DNA from: Austropuccinia psidii
Lineage: Eukaryota > Basidiomycota > Pucciniomycetes > Pucciniales > Sphaerophragmiaceae
NCBI GenBank assembly: GCA_023105745.1
Contig: JALGQZ010000008.1
Span: 49,342,618 to 49,406,617 of the forward strand
Direction: 5' to 3'
Length of the DNA: 64,000 bases
The notes beneath the pieces are model-generated. The model was given only the letters and a program-made list of their open reading frames with translations, was not told the origin of the DNA and did no database searches. Shown here in pieces: positions 31,719 to 44,990 of the stretch (positions are counted from its first letter, which is position 1; each line of letters opens with the position of its first letter). A program made the position numbers and the translations under genes.

Positions 31719-34600
31719 TTTATTTTCTAATTCACCACTCAATTGCACTTGAACTTAATTGGTTCCATGTAAGGCAACAATAAAAAAAGGTCCTACATAA
31801 GAATCTTTAAGTTTCTTTGGTCCTTGGATACCATTCAAATTGGAGGTTGAAACTAGAACCAGGGCCCCTACTTTGAAGTCTGGTACTTTGTGACTCTTGT
31901 CCCACTTCTGTTTTGCATATTCCAATGTGTCATTAATACTCTGTTTTGCATGATGTTTCACTTTATTGATTGTTATCTTGAATCTGGAAGCTGTAGGATG
32001 GATGTCAATTAAATATTTCCTCAGTGTGTGTTCTGGGAGTCTTTGGTTCCATCCTTTCTCCAACATAGCAGGAGTTTGACCTGTGGAAGAAAGGACTGAT
32101 GTCCTATATTCCAATTCTAATGCAGGTATTGAATTGCAACAGTCATGGGTAAGACCATCTTAGTCTTTAAACTGTAGACCATAGGCACATAATATTCTTA
32201 TTATGTCTTTTAAAGTTTGAATCATTCACTCTGCTAGCCTATCAGCTTGAGGGTGAGATTCTGTAGGAAATGATAGCTTAGTCCCAAAAGATCTATGGAA
32301 ATTGCTCCAAAGTGCAAATGGGAACTAGGAATCCCTGTCACATATGATATTTTTAAATAATCCTGTATGGGAAATAAGTCTACGCCATAGAAGAAGAGCT
32401 GTATCCATAGCAGTGTCACCTTTATCACATGGTAAGAATATGGGAGTCTTACTATATCTGTCTACAATGGCTAAACAAGCATCATACCTTTTGTCACCAC
32501 TTGGTGGAAGGGCTGTGACCCAATGCATTTGAACAACTTCTCAAGGGTATTTTGGCTCTTGGATATGAATAATTACTCCAAATTTGCTGCCTGTACTGCT
32601 GTTTTCCTTTTGGCATCTGTCACAGGTATGGCAATGTTCAATGGTTTCCTTTCTCCAAGATGGCCATTATTCACAGTTTTTCACTTTTTCAAGTATTCTT
32701 TCTTCTGACATGTGTCCAGAGTAGATTCTATCATGGCATTCATGAATAATGGTATTGATAAGTAATCTGCTACACAATGTCATAACGCAAGAATGTTTGG
32801 TTCTGTGGTAGATTATTCCATCAAACAAGTGAAATCTTTCTTCAGGATAGGAATTATTCCAAACCTCATCCAGTGAATTGACTAGAGATGTATCTTTTCA
32901 GTCTATATCTAAAAAGGAATTCAAGATATGGCAATTCTTGTCTGCTTATAAGATTCTCGGACTTCTTCAAAGAAGTCAGTCCCAATATCAGTTATGTTAA
33001 TTCCTTCAATTGGTATCTGTGGTTCTGCTTCCAAAGGTAAATAAGCTGGGTTATCAGGAGTATTGGCTGATGACCACCAGATAAGTCTATCAGAATTCTT
33101 GTGAATTTTTCCTTTCTTATGAACTATAGTTGTGCTACCTCTATGTTCTTGAATGGCTATTTGCCATCTCAAAATATGTCCAAAGGAGTTTTCATGTTAA
33201 GAAGGGATTTCACAGCATTAAAGTCAGTTCTCACCTCGAAAACACTTTGATCAATATAATATTGGGACTTCTCAAGTCCCCATACCAAAATTAAGCACTC
33301 AATTTGGCTTGCACCATATCTGGCTTCTGTTGGTTTGATTTGTCTTTAGATGTAACAAACCAGTCCCTCTTTAGGTTTGTCATCAATAATTTGGACTTGA
33401 TGTAGGGCTTCCCCTAATGCATCTTCACATGGATCAATGCACAATTTGAAAAGTATATTCCAGTAAGGAATGAGGAGTAAAGGGGCTTCTGTAAGAGCTT
33501 TCCTTATCTGCTCATAAGCTTTAATCCTTTCCTGTGTCATATCAAATACTGTCTGTTGATCAAAGATTCTATGGATTGATTTGGCTAGGATTGCATAGTC
33601 TTTCAGGTGTTGCCTTTAATAACTAGAAAATCCAAGAAAATGCATCATTTATTTCTTCTTCTGGGGTATTGGATTAAGTAACACTGCTTCCACTTTATTT
33701 TTGTCAATACCAAAGCTTAAACCAGAAACAATGTGTCCTGAAGATTTAAATTCATCAAATGCAAAAATAAATTTCTTGAGTGAGATCTTAATATGCATCC
33801 CTGTAAATTTGTCAAGTACTATTGCAAGTCTTTCAAGGTGCAAATACCATGAGTCAGCCCATATGATAATATAATCAATATAAATGATAAGCCATCCTTC
33901 AGATAATTCTGTGTGGAAGATGGTATTCATCATTCCTTGATAATGAGATGGTGCATTCTTAATAGCAAATGGCATTCTAAGATACTCATAAACACCACAG
34001 TGAGTGATAATTGTAAGTAATTTCTTAGATTTGGGCGTCAAAAAGTTTGATGAAAGCCTTTCAATACATCAATGGATGTTATATACTTCGCTTCAGATAA
34101 TTGAGTCAAGGTTTTTTTAATTCTAGGAATTGGATACCTATCTGAAACTGTGTAGGTATTCAATTCTCCAAAATATCCAACCATCCTTGATTTCTCATTA
34201 TGCCAAGAAATGATAACAGGTGTTGTCTCTTCAACTTCCTTGTTATTGCCTAATTTTCTTAGTACGCCAAGTTGGATCAACTCTTGGATATGTTTTTCCA
34301 AGGCTTCTCTAGCTCTGGTACTCGCTGGATATGCTAGTCTTCTGAGTACTGGAGGGTATGGCCTGTCAATATTTAGAGTAATATCAACTTCATTCCCTTT
34401 AATAGCCCCTAGTGGCTCATTATCAGAAGCAAAGTCATTCTTATAAGTGTATAACACATCAATAATATCACACCTCATTTTGGGTGATAATGATGGATTA
34501 ATTTTTTCTTCAACAACTTGATTAGCCACAAATTCTTCCTTATAATTATCCTTAACAGAAGATATTATAGATATTTGCTTCAAAATATTGGAAAAAGCAA
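31719..34600 (-). pseudogene. Element B pol: RT, RNase H and integrase, decayed
   Basis: Minus strand, from 34583 down. The RT start is open (VLRRLAYPASTRAREALEKH), then a frame change at about 34040. The RT catalytic box at 33882-33871 reads YIDY instead of YIDD. RNase H pieces (FKLCIDPCEDALGEALHQ) lie near 33430-33480. The integrase first catalytic Asp is His (MHWVTALPP, codon at 32523-32525), while the second reads CDRD. The C-terminal region to 31755 ends SYVGPFFIVALHG and continues past element A at 22021. Stops and frameshifts separate the pieces. With both RT and IN catalytic residues changed, this copy could not have moved on its own in its present form. Confidence 0.9.
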
Positions 34601-35835
34601 ATATTTGTCTTTTATTTCCTTCAATTGTAAAATATCTGTCTTTATGGTTATTGATTTAAATACCATAAATATCAAAGTAATCATTTGCAAGAATGATGTT
34701 CTGAGATGTGCAATTTTCAATTACTAAAAGCTCTGTATTCATTCTTACACTACCTGCTGGAGGTGGAAATACAAGATTAGTGTCCAATATTCCCAAAGGG
34801 TACATATTATTACTGGCACTACTAAATTGTACACCCTCTATTGGTATTAGATAGTTCTCCCATCCAGGGAGTATGGCTTGAAGATAAACTTTGCCTATAC
34901 AAGTTCAAAATGACTCTGTATCCAAATTTACTCTGGCTCCAATATCATTTATCAGGATTAATGTGATACAAGATGCTCAAGCAGTGTATCCATTACCTCT
35001 AGCAGTTTTAGTTTTAAACATTCTGGCGTCCTGGATATTGATCAGGTTATGAAAATCCTCACTGTACTGTGGCAAGTGAGTATGCACTCCTGTGACCTCA
35101 GAGAAAGCTGTAATCTTTTCAATGGGATAGTCTTCTACTGGTGCATCCTCAGAGCCCACAGAATCTAGGTCAGATTCCTCTTTCCCTTTGGAACACTTAA
35201 CTTCTTCAATTGCTTGAGCTTCATTAATTTTTGTCTTCTTAGTGCAACTGTTGGGTAAATGTGAGGTTCTTCCACATTTATGACACTTCAAGACAGGTCT
35301 TTCAGGCCCCTTATCATCTCTGGAAGTTTTTGAGACCATTTTGAATTCCATAGGGATTCTAGTGCAGGTTTTACCAATTCCTGTCCTAGTAATGAGATCT
35401 TTCTTGGCATTGATCCCATCTTCTGTTGAAAAGGTTTTTACACATCTGAACTTGATAGCATGTTCTAGTTCTACTCCACATTTCCTTAATATTCTCATAT
35501 TAATCATAGAGTCATACATATCCAGGTGTAAGGCAGATAATCTATGATTCTGTTTGTCCAACCAAGTAAGTGGTTTATCCTTTTCTGAGTTAAAAATGGC
35601 ACTTTCAGAAGCATTTTGCAATTTAAATCTGCAAGAATTCTTAACCCATTTGGTCATTATTTCAGATTTTCAGGAAGGCCAATCATGTTTACCATCATCT
35701 TGTCTCATTTTGTAATACCATTTTTCTGCAATTCTGGTAAAGAAGGAGTGTAGCTTGCCCACTACAATTACATCAGGTATGTGAAAATCCTCTTTCAACA
35801 TATCAATGGTTCTGATGAAATACATATGATTGTAT
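34601..35835 (-). pseudogene. Element B gag C-terminus and protease, decayed
   Basis: 35657-34977 is open and covers the end of the gag core, the zinc knuckle (CHKCGRTSHLPNSC) and the acidic spacer. The protease follows with the active site NLDTESF in place of DTGA (34914-34922), so the invariant Gly is Glu. Near its end an in-frame TAA (34656-34658) replaces an Asp in YGI-stop-INNHK. 35835-35670 is the capsid-like core (GEYNHMYFIRTIDML). A solo LTR3 interrupts gag at 35841. Confidence 0.88.
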
Positions 35836-35840
35836 TCTCC

Positions 35841-37515
35841 TGTCACAACCACAAGTTTGACCCTCCTCCTTGATGGTTGTGGCAATCCAACCTGGAGCCA
35901 AGTTGGGGCCAATTGGTCACTTCATATCATTTATGGCCAATTGCCCCCTTGGGTGTTCTATGGCTCTTATGCCATAACCCATTCCAATGGCCATTCATGG
36001 CCTCAGGCCATATCCTGCCGTCATTGGCCTTCTTGGCCAATTTCCACCTCACCAACCCCCAGGCCTTCATCTTTGATTTTGGGCCTGGGGGGTCCTTTTG
36101 TCTTCTAGGGGCCTCCAGGCTCCCTCGCCATCACCATTGATTTCTGGCCAACCCCTTTCATTAGTGGGGTTTTGGCCTAAATGGCCTTTTTGAGCCATTT
36201 AGGCCCCCTACGGCTTCTACGGTCCGTACGGTCTGTAGGCCGGGGTCCGTGGTCCGTAGGCCAATTAGGCCCCTTTTGGCCTGATCCAATGAGGCCAAAA
36301 CGCACCAAAGGGGGAAGCCACCTAGCCCCCAAGGCCAGGTGTGTCCCAAACGACAATTGGGCCCACCTGAGCCACTTTCTGTCACCAATTCCTTGGACCC
36401 AAAATTGGCCAAAAACCCCATGGACACAATTTTGGCCATAAATCCCGTAGGACCCTTTTTTGGCCATGGACTACCATGGACCAATATCTCAGCCATGGCC
36501 TCTGGAAACCACCAGACGCCACCAGATCAGCTCAGTCAGCCTTCCCCTCACCTTATGGGGAATTTTTTCCATTCCTTCATACCATCCGTACTTGAGGTTG
36601 CAGGTGTGGTGCATATATGGTATTATATACCATTATGCACCATTTTTGCTCAGCAATCCAATGGTGACATTTTCAATACCCATTTCCATCTTTCCATATC
36701 AAGGTCTCAAAATCCAACGCCCATTTCAAAGGAGGATTATTGAGCTCATCAGTCTGACAAGTTATGGCAGCAATCAGAAGACTCTTCAAGGATTCCAACC
36801 ACCTGTATCTGCAGGAGTTGGGTTGGTACATTATTCAGGATTATTCAAAAGGGTCAATTATCAAGAGGTATTACATCAATGAAATCAGTTGAAGAGGCAT
36901 CAAGTATTTCCATACTCCTTGGACAACTCAATTCATTCGTATAGGCCTCATTCAATCAACCTGTATGGCCTTGGCCCAATTGAGCCATTTCATATTCCAC
37001 TGTGTGAATTCCATCACACAGTTCAAATTTCAAGATTGCCAGAACTGTATTTCCCGATTCAGAGAATACAGTCATTGATTCACCTTCCAGGGTCAATCTT
37101 TCAAGTTTTCACATATACCGGCCACCTTTCATTACCTGGGGACTTTTTCCCCAGTTAATTAATATATTGGATTTATTTTTATCTTCATTTTATTTTACCT
37201 TATTAAAGTTAATACTGATAATCTTAAGTCAGTCATTAGCACCCTTTCTCTTTTTCTTCCTCACCTGTCAGTGGATATTGGTGGTCATATCCTTTACTAA
37301 TTCCATTCCTTTTCTGGCTGGTTGAAACAGTGAATTAAGGATTCACTTGGTTGGCTTCTTATTCCTTTCTTTTATCTTTGGCATACTTGTCTTTTCCATT
37401 CTTCTTCTTTAAAGAAATTAAATCTTTATTATTCCATTATCTTTTGGAGCCCTCCAAGTGAGCTCTTGATTCCTGAGTGCCAGGCCCTCTTGCTTCCATA
37501 AGAGCCCCTGTGACA
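35841..37515 (+). repeat. Solo LTR3 (long form) in element B gag
   Basis: 1675 bp, TGTCACAACCACAAG to AAGAGCCCCTGTGACA, with perfect 6-bp inverted ends and a perfect TSD, TCTCC (35836-35840 and 37516-37520). The gag codons GEGE and YNHM lie on either side. Its right end matches the LTR of element D (54667). The block at about 35900-36500 is GC-rich and full of GGCC, unlike anything else here, and is absent from the 760-bp form at 47053-47812. Open frames on both strands inside it are a base-composition effect. Confidence 0.93.
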
Positions 37516-38990
37516 TCTCCTTCACCAGAGAATGGTTGCTATTCTTCTACTTTGGGAATATCTTTTTCACAGATAGGATTTTCTCCTAAAAAGGGGGTCA
37601 AACTACCTTATAGAGAACGTTTCTATTCAGTTCAAGGTGTGGAATTCTTGGAATATGTGGTTCATGACACTTATGAATTTGCTCCACATTTACAATGATG
37701 TCATTCTTCACTTTCTGCCTCTCACTGTCACTTTTTGCCAAATTTGTGGCAAACTGGTTGGTATTATTAATTATTTCCAAAACATGATCTCTCAGAACTT
37801 CAAGTTTTTCATTGATGTGTGAAATGGAAATATCTCATATTTCATCCTCTTGAACTTGACATTTACTTTCAATTTGGTCACATGTATTGGTAATTGAATA
37901 AATTTTTACATTTTTCAACTTATACCACTCAGTAGAAGATTTGTCATTTCTGTTTAATTCACTTATATCTGATGTTATTTCATTTAACTTTGCATCAAAT
38001 TTATCAAGTTCTACATCAATACTAGCTTTAACAAATTGTATGTCTTTTATTATTTGCGTGGAAAGGTCCGGTTCATCCTTTCCTGATCTTTGGCTGTGAA
38101 TTCCATGAGATTTCTGGCCATATTGCAGACACTGTCCATGCCTGAAGGCTCCGATTTGGGGATCCTGTACCCTTGTGGGTAAGGTCTGTGCAAATTTTCT
38201 TTTCTTTTACCTTTCCCCTTATGGTTCTTCGGACCTTTCTTCTTCTTCTGAGGTCTGTTGGGTTTGTGCTTGAAGACTTCTGGAGCTGGTAGACCCCACT
38301 GGGCCTTCTTTCTCCAAAGTTGGGGTCATTTCCAACTCCTTCTTCTGGTCTATGGATAAAAGACTTTGATTTTTCAGCCAGTTCTTTCTCTTTTGACCTT
38401 GTCTTTAAAAGAAAATGGGCTCCATCGTCCTAAGGGCTCTATGGTGTTCTCCTGACCCAGAAAGCTCTTTATGTGTAAGTAGGAGTTCATGACCCCCTGC
38501 CAAAGGCTTGGGCATATTTCCCACTCCTCCTCTTTGGCTTCTCTGTGCCAATTCTTGTATTGGAATTGATAAATTTCTATTGCTGCCACTTAAAAATGGT
38601 TCAGCCTTTGAAATATTATCATGAATTAGTTCAGACTCAGGGTTCCCATCAAAGTTTGTGGGTGCAGACATTGTGGAATGGGGGGAAACTCTGGCACCCT
38701 CCAGATGTGTCTTGCTCAAGGAAGACTTCTCACTTCTGGACTTGTTCTTTCCTCTTCTGTGTCAACATTCATCTGGTTGGACTGAATAGTTGCTCCCATT
38801 TCTGGTATGCAACATTTTGCATCAATTCAAGCAAAAAAATTAAGAGTTTAACTCAGAAATACAAAACCTTTGGTGGTGGTTTTGCTTTTTCTGTTTGGAA
38901 TAAAGTGACTCTTTTAGCAATTTGAGCTTCAATACTGTCTTCAGATTCTGCTTTTGAAGATTATGGACTGGTAATATATCTTTTTCTGAG
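37516..38990 (-). pseudogene. Element B gag N-terminal part
   Basis: Minus strand. 38719-38405 and 38589-38374 are two overlapping frames at the gag start, one reading GNMPKPLAGGHELLLTHKEL and the other MNSYLHIKSFLGQENTIEPL. 37780-37598 is a Lys/Asn/Gln-rich helix-like stretch just before the capsid core. The same order is seen in element F (43200-44150). Several stops follow 37600. The function would be particle assembly. Confidence 0.75.
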
Positions 38991-39358
38991 TCTGTTACCA
39001 GCTGCACAGTATCTGATTAAAGACACTAGAGAAAAAAATCATTTTTTCTACTTAAAAGATTTTTATTATTTTTTGATATTAAAAAAAATATTCTTTGGCA
39101 AGAAAAAGATTAAAATTTAAGATTCTGATTTAAAATTAATTCAGAATAAGTCAAAGAATAATTTTATACCTTTTTGGATGTGAAAAAGCCACATGTAAAA
39201 CAATATAAAATTAAACCAAATTCCTCAATGAAAAATATTTCAAAGACAACTTCAAAAATTTAACAAAATTTCAACTTCAAATTGAAAGAAAAGAATAGTT
39301 AAATTAATATATCTTAGCATATAAAAATATATTAATTAGGTTTAAAAGGTTCAAAAAA
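38991..39358 (-). other. 5' leader of element B
   Basis: AT-rich, with no frame of note. It lies between the gag start and the primer-binding site and resembles the leader of F (42384-42900). Confidence 0.6.
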
Positions 39359-39374
39359 CACAGCCAGGCCCCCA
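39359..39374 (-). other. Primer-binding site of element B
   Basis: On the minus strand it reads TGGGGGCCTGGCTGTG, two bases after the LTR end. It differs from that of element A by one C to T change at a CpG. Confidence 0.75.
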
Positions 39375-39376
39375 AA

Positions 39377-41266
39377 TGTAAGATTTGTCTATGAAACTGT
39401 TAATAATATTATTATTAATCAACATTACTATGACTGTTCTTATGAGATATAATAATAAAAATTATTATAACCACAATTAAATAATTAATTACTTAATTAT
39501 TTCTTTTACTTTTTATACACTACTAGTGATTATAATAGTAGGCAGTAATTGTTTAAAACAATCAATTACAAGGAAAATTCAATAATAAAATTATTTTAAT
39601 AGATAATTATGTTTTGCAATAATCATCATAAGAATTATCCTTGAGGAAAACTATTACCAGAGAAAAGCTTTAAGAATTAATACAAGACATTCACTAATAC
39701 TCCAAAGAACGTATTGAACAATAATAGTAGAGAAATTTGACAGATAATTGTGGATTTCAAGGATAAAAATATATTTATAACAAGATTACAACAATATATA
39801 GTTTATTTTTATTATTTCAAGTCTTTCTGATTGATGATGAAAGAATAAAACACTTAATAAAAGATTAACTAATACTTGTTGGTAATAATCGTATAATTGA
39901 ATAATAAGATGATTTTGAAAAAAACAGCAAGAGGTAGCCTCTTTTAAATCAACAACAGCTCACAGAGGCATTTCATGGAGCAAACTGAAAAAACAGTGAG
40001 TGAGATAATCATAAAACGTTTTGTATTGTTTCTTTCATCATCTGTTGTCACATGAGATTATCATATTTACTTGATTGATGTTTTTAAGTGACTACCAACC
40101 CATTTATGGTTAAGAATAAAAGGAGTAACAAATGTAAATCTTCCTTTATTTTAAAAGAATCATTGATCTCCCAGAGTTATCAATGTTATTTGAAATGTCA
40201 TCACAGAGTGTATTTTCTGTGAATTTTTGAAGTTAGTGTTTCACGTGGAGTCATCAAAAATGGACTGTAATCAAACGTTTAATTCTACTTATAAAGGTAT
40301 AATTTTTTCTGTTTTTATATGAAATATACTGTTTTAAATTGGTCCTGGAATTTTCAGAAATATTAATTAAGAGTTGTATTTTCAATGAATTTTTGAAGTT
40401 TTTACCTCATTTCCATGTAGAATTGCAAATAATGCTATATTTCTCGTTGCTATGACGTAACTCAATGGAACTAGTCCAAAGAAGTTTTCAATTACTCTTT
40501 AAGGGTCTATCCATGGAAAATAATTAAGAATTGACATGCTTAAGGGAGTCTAACTTGCTTTTTACCTCCTTGGCATCTCAAAATAGCAGCTTATTTGCAG
40601 TTTTCTTATGATTTAATGATATTTAAATTTGTTATCTAGGTTCCCAAAAGGTTTTAGTACACTAATTTAGCCAAGATAAGCAATGGAACCAAGCTTTAGA
40701 GCTATCCATGCATCAGAGGCCTCAGAATCTGGGTACCTTGGCTCTCTTTGATGTCATTTGTCCCCCTTGGCTCTTTTCACATCAAAAATAGAAATTCAGG
40801 CTTCAATACTGATATCCACTATGGGTGTATCAAAACTGTAAGTAAGAATACCATAATATTGAGTGCCATAAACATGAGAAACACTATTCTTAGTGTATAT
40901 GTAACATGGGATTTCTCACATTTCCATTATTTTGGCATGAAATTGAGAAAAACAAAAATGTTCACAATTCTTTTACGTGGTATTGATGATGCTGTATTGA
41001 AGTATTTTCCATATTACTACCTCTTAGAGTTAATTTAACCTTATTCACTCTATGGAGCTACCCTAGGTCAATTTTTTTGTAGAATCCAAATCTGGCCTTA
41101 AATGCATGGATTTACTTACTCAAAAGAAAGGTATTCATCTTTTCTGAAAGAAAAAATGATGAATTTTAAATATATGCATGGCTTATGGGTTATGCATAGT
41201 TCAGAATTTATTTTTAAGGATAGTTGTGGCCTATTTGGGTATGTAAAATACGCCTCAAGGCTCATA
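39377..41266 (-). repeat. 5' LTR2 of element B
   Basis: In plus coordinates TGTAAGATTTGTCTATG to CGCCTCAAGGCTCATA, where the last bases are a decayed CTCACA. Length 1890 bp. It is followed by the TSD TATAC and the second part of F's 5' LTR. It is clearly diverged from its 3' partner. Confidence 0.92.
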
Positions 41267-41271
41267 TATAC

Positions 41272-42365
41272 TCTACTACATGCAATTCTACATAGAAATA
41301 AGGTAAAAACTTCAAAAATTTGTCAAACATACAATTCTTGATGAATCTTTATGAAACGTTTATGACCAATGTATAATGGTATTATAAATAAGAAAACCAA
41401 AAATCAAAAAATAATTAGTATTTCATAATTTAAATGAAAACTGTTACTTGCAGTCTATTTTTGATGATTCCATGTGAAACATTGAATCTTAAAATTTCAC
41501 AGAAATCACAACATGTGATTGAATTACCAATAACATTGACAAATTTGAGAACTTAACTTTAATTTTGAAATGGAAGAAGATTTACTGTTTTTACTCCTTT
41601 TATTCTTAACCATAAATGTGTTGGTAGTCACATAAAGGGCTCAATTAAGTAATTAAGATAATTTACGTTGCAACAGATGATGCAATAAATAATACAAGGA
41701 GGATAATTAGTTTCTTATTAAATGGTTGTGCATTTTTCTGCATTGAATGCCTCTGTGAGCTGTTCTTGACTTCAAAGGGGCTTTCTCTTGCTTTTTTTCC
41801 AATCATCTTATTATCTAGTTATATCTTTATTACCAGCAATTAAGTATTAGTTAAAGCTTTGTTTAGGCGTTTTAAATATGTCCAAATCAATCAGAAAAGA
41901 GTGAGATCATAGAAATAAACTATAATTTGTTGTAATACTTCTATAAATCAATTTGCATCCTTTAAATCCAAAATTTATCTGTCAAATCTCTCTACCAATT
42001 CGTGTCAAGGTATTATTGGAGTATTAGTGAGTGATTTTTCTTAATTCTTAAAGTTTTTTGCCAGTAATAGATTTCTTTAAAAATTATATTTTTAATTATT
42101 CTTGCAAAAGATAATTATATATCAAAAAAAGTTATTATTTTTATGAAAAAATTTCCTTATTAAGTATATCTTGTAATTGATTCTTGCAGGCAATTTCTGC
42201 TTACTTTTCTATTCACTAGTATTGTAAAAAAAGTAAAAGAAGTCATTAATTAGTTAAGTATGCAATTATGGTTATGAAAAATCCATTTATTATACTTCAT
42301 AAGAACAGTCATTGTGTTGTTGATTAAGAGTAATATTATTCTCAGTTTCATAGACACATCTTACA
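41272..42365 (+). repeat. Element F 5' LTR2, second part
   Basis: It continues the LTR2 that broke off at 19690, from ACATGCAATTCTACATAG to CATAGACACATCTTACA. Together the two parts make about 1.87 kb. With the preceding LTR of B it forms inverted arms (about 39377-40480 and 41272-42365) around a 0.8 kb spacer. Confidence 0.9.
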
Positions 42366-42367
42366 TT

Positions 42368-42383
42368 TGGGGGCCTGGACATG
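42368..42383 (+). other. Primer-binding site of element F
   Basis: TGGGGGCCTGGACATG lies two bases after the LTR end. It matches the B and A sites at 13-14 of 16 positions. Confidence 0.72.
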
Positions 42384-44990
42384 TTTTTCAAACCTTGTAC
42401 CCTTAATAAATATAATCTTCAGCTCCAAAATATACCAATTTGATAAATTTTTCTTTCAATCTAATTTTGAATTATTTTACTTTTGAAATTTTCTTTAAAA
42501 TGTTTTTCATTGGCAAATTTGGTTTAATTTTATACTTTTTTCAGTTTGTTTTTTCATATCCACAAACTTATAAAATTATTCTTTGAGTTACTCTGAATTT
42601 ATTTGGTTTATAATATTAAATTTTAAATTTTTTAATGTGAAAAAAATAAACTAATAATAAAATCATAAAAATTAAAAGTACATGAAACAATTTTCTTCTT
42701 TTATCATCTCTTTAGTGTCTTTAATCAAATAAATCAAAGCTTTGAATACACTCAGTAAGAAATCTATTACCAGTCCAGAATATGAAGATATTATTGAAGT
42801 TCAAATTGCTAAAAGAGGAACTTTATTTAAAGCAGAAATATCAAAAAACTTCCAAAAGGTTTGTGTTTTCTGTCTTTATCCTTTATTTTCTCTTCAATTA
42901 ACATGAAAATGGTGTATACCAGAAATTGAAGCAACTATTCAATTCATCCAGATGGATCTGGACAAGGATGGGGAAACACCAGAAACAGATCTGGAAAGTC
43001 TTCCTCAAGAAAGATATGTCTGGAGGATGCCAGAGGTTCCCCCCATTCCCTGAGGTCTGTAGCAACAACCTTTGACATTAACTCTGGGCCTGAACTAATT
43101 CAAGGAACATTTTGAAGGGTAAAACCATTTCCAAGTGGCAGCCATAGAAATACATAAGTTCCAGCACAAAACCTGGTACAGAGAAGTCAAGGCAGAGGAG
43201 TGGGAAATATTCCCAAGCCTTTGGCAGGGGCTATGAACTCCTACTTACACATCAGCAGCTTTCTGGGTGAGGAGAAGACCATAGAACTCTCAGGAGGATG
43301 GAGTCCATTTTCTTTCAAAATCAAGGTCAAAAAGATAAATAATTTGTTTAAGAACCAAAGCCTTTTATCCATAGGCCAGAAGAAAGAGTTAAAAATGACT
43401 CCAACTATGGGGAAGGAAGCCCAAATGGCTTCAACCAGCTCCAAATCAGCGCCAGAAGTGTCCAAAGACAAACTCAAAGGACTTCAGAAGGAGAAGAGAG
43501 GTCCCAGGAACCATCAAGGCAAGGGAAAAGGAAGATAGAATCAGCACAGACCCTACCCACAAGGGTACAGGAACCCAACATTGGAGCCTTCAGCCATGGA
43601 CAATGGATTCAATATGGCCAGAACTCTTATGGAATTCACAGTAAAGGAGAAGGAAATGATGAAAAGGAATTTTCCACACAAATAATGGATGAAATAAAAT
43701 ATATCAAATCCAGTATTGATGTCTAAATTTGTAAATTTGATAAATAATTCAAGCAATTAATATAAAATATCAATTACTTTCAAAAGTATGATAGAAGCTT
43801 CACTGGATGGTGTAAGATGACAAATGCCATACTTGAGTCAATTTCCAACAAATGTTTCAGAGCTGATAGTAAATTTCAAGTAATGAATGATTAATTGGAA
43901 AATCACATTGATGACCAACTTCCAACTTAGAAAGAACATTTTTTAGAAATAGTTGATAATACCAATATTTTTGCCACACAATTCGAAAGAAGTGACAATG
44001 AAAGGAATAAATTAAAGAATGAGATAATTGCAAATGTGGAACAAATTCATAAGAATTTTGAACAACATATGCCAATACATTCTACACCTTTGAATCAAGA
44101 GAAACTTTCTGTTAAAGGAAGTTTGACCTATTTTCTAGTAGAAAATATAATATCTTCAAGAGATATAACCAAATTAGAGTAATGGCCAACATTATTTGGT
44201 TAAGGTGAATATAAACATATTGAGGTCATTACAACAATTGATATGTTTCAGGAAAATATTCACATACCTGATGAAATGATAGTGGAAAAATTACACTTGT
44301 TGTTTACCAGAACTGCAAAGAAGTGCTATTACAAGATGAGACAAGAACATGGTAAACATGATTGGCTTTGGTGGGAACCTAGGATAATCACCAAATTTGC
44401 CAGCAATTATTGGTGATTTAAAATTTAAAATTTTCTTTTAAGAGTGCAGTTTTAACCCAGGAAAGGATAAACCACTTACTTGGTTCCTCAAACAGAAAGA
44501 CAGTCTGTCTGATTTACACCCAGATACGTCTGACTCAATCATTAAGATCAAAATATTAAGAAAATTTGGAGGAGAACTAGAAAATGCTAACAAGTGCAGA
44601 TGTGTAGAGCTCTGTTCAACAGAGGATTATTTTAATGCAATGGAAGATATCATCACTAGGACAAGATTTGGTAAAAGCTGTACTACAAACTCTATGGAGT
44701 CCAAAGTAGTCTCAAAGACTTCCAGAGAGGATAGAAGACCTGTAAGACCTGTCTTAAAGTGTCATAAATGTGGAAGTACCTCACATTTAGCCAACACTTG
44801 TAAAAAAAATACTTAAACAAAAGAAGTTCAAGTCATTGAAGAGGTTCAATTTGCTGAAGGGAAAGAAGAATCCAAACAAGATTCTGCAATCTCTCAGGAC
44901 ATACCAGCAGAAGACTATCCTATTGAAAACTTTACAGCTTTTCATGAAGTCACTGAAGTCCATACTCACTTGCCACAATATGGTGAAGGT
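42384..44990 (+). pseudogene. Element F leader and gag, decayed
   Basis: The leader runs to about 42900. Gag similarity begins there, and 43200-43538 is an open stretch (MGNIPKPLAG, then a frame change into MNSYLHISSFLGEEKTIE). The capsid core can be followed across several stops at 44100-44640. The zinc knuckle CHKCGSTSHLANTC is at about 44759-44800, followed by a TAA. The layout equals that of B on the other strand. Confidence 0.82.

Larger units (their letters stand above)
19691..41266 (-). mobile_element. Element B, minus-strand gypsy element inside F's 5' LTR
   Basis: B is bounded by LTR2 copies at 19691-21595 (3' LTR) and 39377-41266 (5' LTR). The flanking TSD is TATGC (19686-19690) and TATAC (41267-41271). 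The uninterrupted LTR2 at 51898-51902 has TATAC at this point. B is interrupted by element A in pol and by a solo LTR3 in gag. Without them it would be about 10.2 kb. Its LTRs are clearly more diverged from each other than A's, and its reading frames are broken, which fits an older insertion. Confidence 0.93.

Noticed and set aside
36161..36743. Several overlapping open frames on both strands
   Set aside because: They fall in the GC-rich block of the solo LTR3. Stop codons are rare there because of composition, and none has recognisable domains.
40748..41341. Frames repeated at 40748, 50144, 51284 and 56451
   Set aside because: The same short frame recurs because each lies in a copy of LTR2; there is no sign of coding constraint.
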